The position numbers and the translations under genes were made by a program. The notes below the pieces were generated by a model. That model saw only the letters and a list, made by a program, of their open reading frames with translations. It made no database searches and was not told the origin of the DNA. A DNA stretch of 18,355 nucleotides from an uncultured Actinomyces sp. (lineage in GTDB: Bacteria; Actinomycetota; Actinomycetes; Actinomycetales; Actinomycetaceae). Positions 1 through 7,142 of the stretch are shown piece by piece. The DNA lies in NCBI GenBank assembly GCA_938028585.1, contig CALIZH010000064.1, positions 1 to 18,355 of the forward strand. Reading direction: 5' to 3'. Position 1 is the first letter of the stretch; each line of letters begins with the position of its first letter.

Positions 1-1194
1 AAGCAGCTCGCGCGATGCGGTGGGCTTACCAGCAGCGAAGAAAATGCAGTCACCGGGCTTGGCGCCAGTGGCCTCGGCGAGGCCAGCGCGCTCAGCTTCA
101 GTAATGTTCTTTGCAACCGGACCGCCAAGGGTGCCTTCCTCATCAAGAGTGACATAAGCAAGTCCCTTGGCCCCACGTGCCTTGGCCCATTCCTGCCACT
201 TGTCGAAGGTGCGGCGAGGCTGAGAACCACCACCGGGCATTACGACAGCACCGACGTAGGGTGCCTGGAAGACTCGGAACGTCGTGTCCTTGAAGTAGTC
301 GGTCAGGTCAACAAGCTGATATCCGAAACGAAGATCAGGCTTATCAGAGCCGTATTTCTCCATCGCGTCCTTGTACGTCATGCGAGGAATCGGGGTCTGG
401 AGATCGTAACCAATGAGGGCCCAGACATTCTTCAAGATCTCTTCTGCAACGGCAATGACGTCGTCCTGATCGACGAAGCTCATTTCAATATCAAGCTGGG
501 TGAACTCCGGCTGACGATCCGCACGGAAGTCTTCGTCACGATAGCAGCGTGCAATCTGGAAGTAACGTTCCATTCCGGCAACCATCAGCATCTGCTTGAA
601 AAGCTGCGGGGACTGCGGTAGCGCATACCAAGAACCGGGTGACAGACGAGCAGGAACAATGAAGTCGCGCGCGCCTTCAGGGGTGGAACGTGTAAGCGTC
701 GGCGTTTCAATTTCGACGAAATCGTGAGCGTAGAGAGTATCGCGAGCAGCGCGCGAAACCTTCGAACGCAGGCGCAGAGCGTACTGCTCGGGTTCACGAC
801 GCAGATCAAGATAGCGATACTTCAAACGCGTTTCTTCACCGACGTTGCCTGAATCTTCCGCGTTGGAGGACACCTGGAAAGGAAGCGGCGCAGAAGTATT
901 GAGAATCTCAATATCGTCGCCCATGACTTCAATAGCACCCGTTGCGAGATTCGGGTTCTCGTTGCCTTCAGGACGAGCACAGACCTCTCCGGTCACTTTC
1001 AAAACGAACTCGCTGCGCAATTCGTGGGCAACGCGTTCATCGCGAACGACCACCTGCGCAATTCCCGAAGCATCACGGAGATCAATGAATGCGACACCGC
1101 CGTGGTCGCGGCGTCGATCGACCCATCCGGTCAGGGTGACGGTTTGGCCGACAAGGTCAAGGCCAAGCGTTCCAATATTGTGAGTGCGAAGCAC
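1..1194 (-). CDS. aspS: Aspartyl-tRNA synthetase, probably non-discriminating (N-terminal 398 residues, cut by window edge)
   Basis: Class II aminoacyl-tRNA synthetase that charges tRNA with aspartate in the cytoplasm. Residues 1 to about 105 form the OB-fold anticodon-binding domain, with GWVDRRRDHGG at 23-33. Class II motif 2 reads YRDEDFR at 218-224, followed by the DRQPEFTQLD stretch. The bacterial GAD insertion domain then begins and runs to the window edge, so motif 3 and the C-terminus lie outside. I choose GTG at 1194 because AAAGGA lies 6 nt upstream and the protein then begins M-L-R-T-H as in the family. In-frame ATGs at 1218 and 1245 would add 8 or 17 residues. With this start, His falls at position 31; in Pseudomonas aeruginosa that residue marks AspRS enzymes that also charge tRNA-Asn, which is then amidated by GatCAB. 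Identity is certain; the dual specificity is inferred. Confidence 0.97.
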   Translation of the reverse strand, partial: MLRTHNIGTLGLDLVGQTVTLTGWVDRRRDHGGVAFIDLRDASGIAQVVVRDERVAHELRSEFVLKVTGEVCARPEGNENPNLATGAIEVMGDDIEILNTSAPLPFQVSSNAEDSGNVGEETRLKYRYLDLRREPEQYALRLRSKVSRAARDTLYAHDFVEIETPTLTRSTPEGARDFIVPARLSPGSWYALPQSPQLFKQMLMVAGMERYFQIARCYRDEDFRADRQPEFTQLDIEMSFVDQDDVIAVAEEILKNVWALIGYDLQTPIPRMTYKDAMEKYGSDKPDLRFGYQLVDLTDYFKDTTFRVFQAPYVGAVVMPGGGSQPRRTFDKWQEWAKARGAKGLAYVTLDEEGTLGGPVAKNITEAERAGLAEATGAKPGDCIFFAAGKPTASRELL

Positions 1195-1402
1195 TGGTTT
1201 TCCTTTCGTTGGTACCATCCGCGAGACGAGCGGCGGCACGGACATAATACCCCCATTGCTCCCCCACTCCTCGATCAACGAGTCGACACCTTGAGTTCAT
1301 TCGTTTGTTCTTATTCACCAATAATTTGCTGTACCAACAATCGACGTGCACCTTTTGTAGACACTGACCAAGGTCTCAGACGAAATATGTAAGGATAATG
1401 GC
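1195..1402. other. Divergent intergenic region between aspS and the MFS exporter gene
   Basis: This 208-nt spacer must hold the promoters of aspS (minus) and the exporter (plus). The half nearer the exporter is AT-rich, the half nearer aspS GC-rich. On the minus strand, TTGGTA (1332-1337) and TAAGAA (1308-1313) are separated by 18 nt and could be an aspS promoter, but the match is loose. I found no convincing promoter for the exporter. An imperfect dyad GACC-AA-GGTC sits around 1367-1376 and is too short to call an operator. The exporter's AAGGAT ribosome-binding site is at 1391-1396. No tRNA-like or T-box leader structure was recognised. Confidence 0.5.
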
Positions 1403-2785
1403 ATGTCGCCACATCCTCGAGCTGAGGCATGGTCAAGTGCGGAAAAAGGACTCATGCTCTCCTCCGTCATCTTGATTACGCTTTCCGCTTTTGAATCGCT
1501 TGCAACGACCACGATCATGCCGAACGTCGTTGCCTCTTTCCATGCAGACTCTTGGTTCGCAGTTTCTTCGGGTGCTGCTCTGATTACAAACTTGATTGCA
1601 AATGTCCTAGCAGGAGGTCTCAGCGATGCGTTGGGCGTCAAAAAGGTGTTTGCCTGGGGATTAGGGCTTTTCTGCGTCGGATTATTAGTAAGTGCTCTCG
1701 CTCCCCATATCGCAGTATTCGTTCTCGGTCGGCTCATCCAGGGCCTGGGTGGAGGATTTATCATCGTCCCGCTCTACGTCCTTATCGGAGCAATAGCCAC
1801 TCCCCTGCACCGTCCACGCTACTTTGCAGCCTTCTCCCTATCTTGGGTCTTCCCTTCCCTCGTAGGACCTGCCCTTGCCGGACTGATCGTGACGCATATC
1901 GGATGGAGAGTGGTTTTTGGTGTAGCTCCTCTCCTCGCAGCATTCGGTGCGATTCCCCTTCATTCAGTTCTTAAAAATTTCTCGATCCCATCTCAAGGAG
2001 TTGCACCTTCTTTGCGCTTCGTCCGACTGGCGCTAGGCAGCGGTATAGGTGTTTTCCTTTTACAGATTTCGGGCACTTTTACTTCGATCTGGGCAATGGT
2101 GCTTGTGGGCTCTGCGGGCCTGACGCTCTCCGCAATAACGCTTCCGCGCCTTCTCCCGCCTGGCTCTTTTACTCTGAAGCGTGGCATCCCAGCACTTGTC
2201 GTGACTCGTTTGCTCATGATGGGGGCGGTAACAGGCGCAGAAGTTGTACTGCCTTTACTTCTCCAACGTGTTCAGGGCTGGACTCCGAGTTCAGCCTCAC
2301 TCGTCGTTACTGCTAGTGCTCTGTCGTGGGCTGCCGGTTCGGTCATCCAATCTCATATCCACGTAGGCACGAGCCGACTAAGGCTCCCACGAATCGGAAT
2401 GGTCTGTGTTGTCATTGGCCTGGCTCCACTCACAATGCTTCTCCAGACATCCGCCTCTCACTGGCCAATCTTCATCGCCTGGCTCCTTGCTGGGCTTGGT
2501 GTTGGCCTCACCCACTCGACGATTTCAGATCTCACGCTAGGGTCAACCGATCCTTCAATGCACGGACGAGCATCCTCGTGGCTTCAGGTTGCCGATTCAG
2601 CTGGCGCAGCCGTCGAGCTTGCTTTCGTTTCTCTTGCGCTGGCTCTCTGGTACGCTATCGGTTTCACAGGCCCTATTGCTTATCTCCCCGCAACCTTAAT
2701 CGCGCTTGCAATTGCTATTGTCGGCCTATTTGCAGCAATGAGAACGCGCGAGGAAGATCTTCTCCCCCGCGCGTCTGCTCAGTGA
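1403..2785 (+). CDS. MFS drug-exporter-like membrane transporter
   Basis: A 460-residue, very hydrophobic protein, probably a proton-coupled exporter of the major facilitator superfamily in the cytoplasmic membrane. MFS motif A is seen as GGLSDALGVKK at 71-81 in the loop after helix 2. A motif B-like stretch with Arg110 reads GRLIQGLGGG at 109-118, and an antiporter motif C-like stretch reads PSLVGPALAG at 151-160. GWRVVF at 168-173 recalls DHA2-type (EmrB/QacA) exporters, but the length suits about 12 rather than 14 helices. The start ATG has AAGGAT 6 nt upstream. It is the only plus-strand gene here, is divergent from aspS and ends 12 nt from the convergent end of deaD. Substrate unknown; no regulator gene adjoins it. 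Confidence 0.9.
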   Translation: MSPHPRAEAWSSAEKGLMLSSVILITLSAFESLATTTIMPNVVASFHADSWFAVSSGAALITNLIANVLAGGLSDALGVKKVFAWGLGLFCVGLLVSALAPHIAVFVLGRLIQGLGGGFIIVPLYVLIGAIATPLHRPRYFAAFSLSWVFPSLVGPALAGLIVTHIGWRVVFGVAPLLAAFGAIPLHSVLKNFSIPSQGVAPSLRFVRLALGSGIGVFLLQISGTFTSIWAMVLVGSAGLTLSAITLPRLLPPGSFTLKRGIPALVVTRLLMMGAVTGAEVVLPLLLQRVQGWTPSSASLVVTASALSWAAGSVIQSHIHVGTSRLRLPRIGMVCVVIGLAPLTMLLQTSASHWPIFIAWLLAGLGVGLTHSTISDLTLGSTDPSMHGRASSWLQVADSAGAAVELAFVSLALALWYAIGFTGPIAYLPATLIALAIAIVGLFAAMRTREEDLLPRASAQ

Positions 2786-2797
2786 TTTAGTTGGCGC

Positions 2798-4786
2798 TCA
2801 ACGTCCGAAGCGGCGTCCCTTCCCCAGCTTCTTCGAGGCCGATTTCCGCTGAGGTTGGGTAGCTCTCCCACCCCTAAAGGAGGACTTTTCGCCAAACTCG
2901 CGACTGCCTCGGCGGTCATCGCGACGATGATCATCTCCATGGCCTAAACGGTGCCCACGTCCGCGCTCCGTGCGAGACTTCGCTAAGTCTCGGGAATCTT
3001 TTCGTGAAAGCACAGCCTTCCTCGGGGAATGAGCCTTCCCATCGGGTCCCTCATCGACACGGATTCTCAGTGCACGTCCTGAAACATGCGCCTTTGAAAT
3101 CCGAGCCATGGCATCCGGACGAAGGTCTGTATGAATTTCGACAAGAGAGAAGGTCGGGTAGATATCAATATGACCGATATCTGCACCTGCGATACCACCT
3201 TCGCCTGTGATGGCGCCGACAATCGCACCGGGCTTGACGCGGTCCTTCTTGCCCACCTCGATGCGGTAGCGCGTACCAGTCCCAACTGTGTGCCGAGGCG
3301 AAGCCCCCTGTTTACGCACCTTGAGCGGGCGGTCGTTGTCGCGGCCTCCCTCAAAGTGAGCACGTGAAAATTCGCCCGATTCGTCAAGTTCTTCCTCGCG
3401 GCGGATCTTTCCATTACCGCGACGGTCCTCAGCAATGCGTGCAGCGGGACCTTCATCCCCCACTGCCTGGGCAAGAAGTGCGGCCGCAATATCCTCAATA
3501 TCCAATGAGGTCGTATCATGGACCTCATCAAGAAGCTGCCGGTAAAGATCAAGTCGTCCACGTTCAATACGCGCGCCAATGGTATCCAAGATTCTGCTGG
3601 CTCTGAACTGTGAGACAGCAGCGGGTGAAGGAATCTCGACCTCTTCCATGGGGGTACCGGTAAGCTTCTCGATCTTGCGAAGCCGACCATGTTCCCGAGG
3701 CGTGAAGAAGGTCAACGAGCGCCCTTCACGCCCGGCGCGCCCAGTACGTCCAATTCGGTGTACGTAAGCTTCTGCTTCACGGGGAACGTCAAAGTTGACG
3801 ACCAAACCAATTCGTTCGACATCGAGGCCTCGAGCGGCAACATCGGTTGCAACCAGAACATCGAGGGAACCGTTCTTGAGACGTTCCACCATGCGTTCGC
3901 GTTCGGTCTGAGCAACATCTCCCGAAATACCTGCGGCCTTAAACCCTCGCGAGTTCAGTTCTAGAGCAATTTCCTCAACATCCAGACGCGTACGGACGAA
4001 GACAATTGCAGCATCAGATTCTTGTGCGCTCTGGTGTTGAGCTCGAGTAGCAAGAACACGCGAAAGCGCACCAATCTTGTGCTTGTAAGGAACGACAGCA
4101 TAGGTTTGGTGAATCGTATCAACCGTTGAAGACTCTTCAGAAACGGCAATCTTCAGAGGATCCTTCAAATGCGTTTGCGCAATCTTTTCAATTGCGGCTG
4201 GCATGGTTGCAGAAAAGAGGGCGGTCAAACGATCATCAGGAACTGAGGCGGTAATAGTCTCAACGTCCTCTGCAAAGCCCATACGGAGCATTTCATCTGC
4301 TTCGTCAAGCACCAACATAACGACGTTGCTGAGATCCAACGCGCCTTTCTCAATGAGGTCGATCACGCGGCCGGGAGTACCGACAACGACCTGCGCACCG
4401 CGCTTAAGCGCGCCGATCTGAGGACCGTAGGCAGAGCCCCCATAGACGGGCACGACGTCGATATCGCGGGTCTGAGCGGCAAAATCGGAAATCGCTTGAG
4501 CGGACTGCATGGCCAGTTCGCGCGTAGGTGCAAGAACAAGTGCCTGCACATGGCGTTGCTCTGAATCAATCAAAGCTAAGAGCGGCAGGCCAAAGGCCGC
4601 GGTCTTTCCAGTTCCCGTCTGAGCAATTCCAACGACATCATGGAAGTCAAGAAGCGCTGGGATTGCCTCAGCCTGGATAGGGGTTGGAACCTCATAGCCC
4701 ATGTTGGTGATGGCTTTGAGGAGATCATCGGGCAGTCCAAGATCTGCGAAAGTAGTCTCGGTAGCGTTTTCGGGTGCAGTGGACAC
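2798..4786 (-). CDS. deaD: DEAD-box ATP-dependent RNA helicase, DeaD/CsdA type
   Basis: A 662-residue cytoplasmic RNA helicase, expected to unwind RNA during ribosome assembly and mRNA decay, notably in the cold. All motifs are visible: a Q-motif region around residues 13-38, Walker A AQTGTGKT 55-62, PTRELA 87-92, TPGR 137-140, DEAD 161-164, SAT 192-194, ATDVAARGLD 313-322 and HRIGRTGR 343-350. Residues about 506-577 (from RYRIEVGKKD) match the DbpA-type RNA-binding domain that binds structured RNA. The tail from about 585 is rich in Arg, Lys, Gly and Ser and probably disordered. The GTG start at 4786 is preceded by AAGGA 5 nt upstream. A candidate short leader ORF ends 14 nt upstream, and the hisS terminator lies just beyond, so the gene is likely transcribed from its own promoter. 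Confidence 0.97.
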   Translation of the reverse strand: MSTAPENATETTFADLGLPDDLLKAITNMGYEVPTPIQAEAIPALLDFHDVVGIAQTGTGKTAAFGLPLLALIDSEQRHVQALVLAPTRELAMQSAQAISDFAAQTRDIDVVPVYGGSAYGPQIGALKRGAQVVVGTPGRVIDLIEKGALDLSNVVMLVLDEADEMLRMGFAEDVETITASVPDDRLTALFSATMPAAIEKIAQTHLKDPLKIAVSEESSTVDTIHQTYAVVPYKHKIGALSRVLATRAQHQSAQESDAAIVFVRTRLDVEEIALELNSRGFKAAGISGDVAQTERERMVERLKNGSLDVLVATDVAARGLDVERIGLVVNFDVPREAEAYVHRIGRTGRAGREGRSLTFFTPREHGRLRKIEKLTGTPMEEVEIPSPAAVSQFRASRILDTIGARIERGRLDLYRQLLDEVHDTTSLDIEDIAAALLAQAVGDEGPAARIAEDRRGNGKIRREEELDESGEFSRAHFEGGRDNDRPLKVRKQGASPRHTVGTGTRYRIEVGKKDRVKPGAIVGAITGEGGIAGADIGHIDIYPTFSLVEIHTDLRPDAMARISKAHVSGRALRIRVDEGPDGKAHSPRKAVLSRKDSRDLAKSRTERGRGHRLGHGDDHRRDDRRGSREFGEKSSFRGGRATQPQRKSASKKLGKGRRFGR

Positions 4787-4800
4787 AGTTTTCCTTACAA

Positions 4801-4881
4801 TTAGCGTCGCTCAGGGTCGACTTCACGGATGAAGCGCGACCCCACACCGTTTTCACCGCCGAGGCTATGCTCGACCACCAT
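4801..4881 (-). CDS. Candidate 26-residue leader ORF upstream of deaD
   Basis: A short open frame of 26 codons runs from ATG at 4881 to TAA at 4801-4803, ending 14 nt before the deaD start and in a different frame. GAGG (4891-4894) lies 9 nt upstream of the ATG, an acceptable ribosome-binding site. The peptide begins MVVEHSLGG and ends FIREVDPERR. Codons mostly end in G or C (GTC, GAG, CTC, GGC, CGC, TTC, ATC, GAC), like the neighbouring genes. I do not recognise the peptide. It could be a translated leader controlling deaD, a free small protein, or chance. It is too short for confidence from one genome. Confidence 0.35.
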   Translation of the reverse strand: MVVEHSLGGENGVGSRFIREVDPERR

Positions 4882-4934
4882 TGGGTAGCGCCTCGTTGCC
4901 TAGCAAGGCTATCAGGTCAATGCTCCAGAAACAG

Positions 4935-4970
4935 TAGTGCCTTCGGTGAGATCGCACACCGAAGGCACTA
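4935..4970 (-). terminator. Strong hairpin downstream of hisS, probable intrinsic terminator
   Basis: A perfect 14-bp inverted repeat, TAGTGCCTTCGGTG at 4935-4948 and its complement at 4957-4970, with an 8-nt loop. It starts 7 nt after the hisS stop codon. On the minus strand it is followed by CTGTTTCTGG, a short and imperfect U-run, so termination may be only partial. It separates hisS from the deaD leader region. Confidence 0.75.
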
Positions 4971-4977
4971 AAACAAC

Positions 4978-6333
4978 TTAGAAATCCGTTTCATCCGTAG
5001 GTCGGATCGCCGGACGCACATCATCTTCAGGAGGTTGCCAACTGTAGATGTCAGCCTCTACCTGTTCACCTGAGCGAATGTCCTTCACCGTATCAGCGCT
5101 TCCATCCGAACCGGGGAACCATACGAATGGGATTCCTCGTTTATCAGCGAACTTAATTTGCTTGCCGAATTTTGCGGCGCTAGGTGCCACATCGGTAGGA
5201 ATACCGCGCCTGCGCAAGATGGTTGCCAAGGCATTGCAGTGCCTGCGCTCTGACTCATCAGCTACGGCAATAACGACACAGGTCGGTACCTTTCGCGAAG
5301 CGGAAACCATATCCTGCGAAAGAATTCGCGAAACGAGACGAGAAACACCAATCGAGAGTCCTACTCCCGGGTAGGTCCGCTTCCCATCCTTGGCAAGTGA
5401 GTCATAGCGCCCACCGGAGCAAATGGAGCCGAGATCCTCATGGCCCACAATTTCGCTTTCGTAAACCGAACCGGTGTAATAGTCGAGGCCACGAGCAATC
5501 TTGAGGTCAGCGATGATGACTCCCGGCATTGCAGCATTTGCCTCGTCAACAAGAGCACAAAGCTCAGTGATCCCTTGATCAAGAGTTTCACTGGAAACAC
5601 CTAAAGCAGCAACTTCCTGCTGAAGACGTGAAGCATCTTCGGTACGAATCTTTGCCATGCGTAGAAGAACGTCGATCTGCTCTAGGTTCAACCCTGCCTC
5701 AGCCAGTTCTTCCCTCACGCCCTCTGGACCGATCTTGTCGAGCTTGTCCAGTCCCCGAAGTGCCGATTCAACATCACTCACTCCAATGCCTTCACAAATT
5801 CCCTGAACGACCTTGCGGTTATTCACGAGAACATGAACAGGCGGGATCGGTAAAGACATCAAGGCCTCGGCCATGACAAGAGGAAGATCAACTTCGTAGT
5901 GGAAGGGCAACTCCCCCAACCCAACGACATCGATATCAGCCTGAGTAAACTCACGGAAACGCCCATCCTGCGGGCGTTCTCCGCGCCATACCTTCTGAAT
6001 CTGGTAACGCTTGAAGGGGAAATCCAGCTCGTTTGCGTTCTCAATGACGTATCTTGCGAAGGGGACGGTTAAGTCAAAGTGAAGGCCCATCTGGCGTTCT
6101 TTGGAAGAGCGCTGTCCCTCATCTTTCAGTGCCTGTAAGCGATCCAGAACATAGATCTCTTTCGAGGTTTCGCCCTTGGATTGAAGCTGTTCAAGTGTTT
6201 CAACCGCTCGAGTTTCGATACCCGCAAATCCATGGAGCTCAAATACAGAACGGATGTGATCAAGAATCGCTTGTTCAACGATGCGGCCCTGTGGGAGCCA
6301 CTCGGGAAATCCTGAAAGTGAAGTACGTGCCAT
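4978..6333 (-). CDS. hisS: Histidyl-tRNA synthetase
   Basis: A 451-residue class II synthetase that charges tRNA-His with histidine in the cytoplasm, acting as a dimer in the family. Motif 2 is in the stretch KVWRGERPQDGRFREFTQAD (114-133), the HisRS signature RGLDYYTG at 281-288, and motif 3 in GVGLSIGVSRL at 323-333. Residues about 349-451 form the C-terminal anticodon-binding domain. The N-terminus SGFPEWLP is usual for the actinobacterial form. The ATG start has AGGGA only 2 nt away, a tight ribosome-binding site, but no better start is apparent. It follows the hydrolase gene by 65 nt, a spacer with no evident hairpin, so the two are probably co-transcribed, and a strong hairpin closes the unit. 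Confidence 0.98.
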   Translation of the reverse strand: MARTSLSGFPEWLPQGRIVEQAILDHIRSVFELHGFAGIETRAVETLEQLQSKGETSKEIYVLDRLQALKDEGQRSSKERQMGLHFDLTVPFARYVIENANELDFPFKRYQIQKVWRGERPQDGRFREFTQADIDVVGLGELPFHYEVDLPLVMAEALMSLPIPPVHVLVNNRKVVQGICEGIGVSDVESALRGLDKLDKIGPEGVREELAEAGLNLEQIDVLLRMAKIRTEDASRLQQEVAALGVSSETLDQGITELCALVDEANAAMPGVIIADLKIARGLDYYTGSVYESEIVGHEDLGSICSGGRYDSLAKDGKRTYPGVGLSIGVSRLVSRILSQDMVSASRKVPTCVVIAVADESERRHCNALATILRRRGIPTDVAPSAAKFGKQIKFADKRGIPFVWFPGSDGSADTVKDIRSGEQVEADIYSWQPPEDDVRPAIRPTDETDF

Positions 6334-6398
6334 AATCCCTATTCTTTCACGGAGGAGCTCAGCTGTCGGCCCGAGCCACGGGTACGACGAGAGAGAAA

Positions 6399-7142
6399 TT
6401 AACCGATGTTCTTCGCGCGACGTAGATAGGCATTATTCGCCAATTCATCACCCATCGTCGTCGCTACAGAGTGCCCGGGGAAAAGAATCGTCTGCGGATC
6501 AATCACATTTGCAAGGGTTCGCAAAGTATGTCGCATTTGGGTCTCGTCACCGCCGGGCATATCAGTTCGTCCTACTGAACCGGCAAAAATAACGTCGCCA
6601 CTGAGCGCCCACGGAACAACAACCCCAGTGTCTAGAGCGCGCACGCCATTCCAATAGACAGTGAGTACCGAGGCTCCCAAGAATAGCGCCGAGCCTTCAG
6701 TATGCCCGGGAGCTGGGACCATGCGGAGAACAAGACCAGGAACATACTCAAAGGAGTCGACCGGGCATTCCTTGATCACCGAGGGCTTACGCCATCCTTC
6801 ATTCACTTCTTCCGGAAGCGGGAGCGAAACGTAGGATGCTGGATCATCAAGGCGGTATGCGTCCGGTCCGGGGATCCAGACAGGTGCAGGCCCCTTAGGT
6901 GCCCAAGACGCAACCTCAGCGCAGTCCCACACGTGGTCAGCATGACCATGCGTCGCTAAAACGGCACCAACGTATGCTCCGTCTTCCTCGAGCGCCCGAC
7001 GAATTTCTTCACGTACGCCGAAAGAAGGATCGACAACAAGCGCTCCCACTTGCCCGTCTCCCTGAGACTGCGGCGTAATCACACAGCAATTCGCGCCATA
7101 GAAGGGAGTGGGGATGACGTGGATTCGAATGTTTTCGTTCAC
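6399..7142 (-). CDS. Metallo-beta-lactamase-fold hydrolase, glyoxalase II-like
   Basis: A 247-residue cytoplasmic metallohydrolase with two-metal-site ligands: THGHADH at 64-70, His147 in APGHTEGS, Asp183 in SGDVIF followed by GRTDMPGG, and His224 in FPGHS. This pattern is that of glyoxalase II-like and related thioester hydrolases. The spacing between His147 and Asp183 is longer than usual because of an insert at about 161-180. I take GTG at 7142 as the start because it overlaps the upstream stop as GTGA, a usual coupling, although no clear ribosome-binding site is seen. A TTG at 7172 would add 10 residues. Such a gene commonly lies between rel and hisS in Actinobacteria; the true substrate is not known. 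Confidence 0.88.
   Translation of the reverse strand: MNENIRIHVIPTPFYGANCCVITPQSQGDGQVGALVVDPSFGVREEIRRALEEDGAYVGAVLATHGHADHVWDCAEVASWAPKGPAPVWIPGPDAYRLDDPASYVSLPLPEEVNEGWRKPSVIKECPVDSFEYVPGLVLRMVPAPGHTEGSALFLGASVLTVYWNGVRALDTGVVVPWALSGDVIFAGSVGRTDMPGGDETQMRHTLRTLANVIDPQTILFPGHSVATTMGDELANNAYLRRAKNIG

Noticed and set aside
3067..3690. Minus-strand open frame of 207 codons within deaD
   Set aside because: It is another frame inside the C-terminal half of deaD, where the helicase and RNA-binding domain motifs are intact.
4882..4934. TTGACC upstream of deaD considered as a -35 promoter box
   Set aside because: No acceptable -10 hexamer at 16-18 nt spacing follows it on the minus strand.
6334..6398. 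Spacer upstream of hisS checked for a T-box or tRNA-like leader
   Set aside because: Only 65 nt, with no T-box motif or multi-stem structure recognisable.
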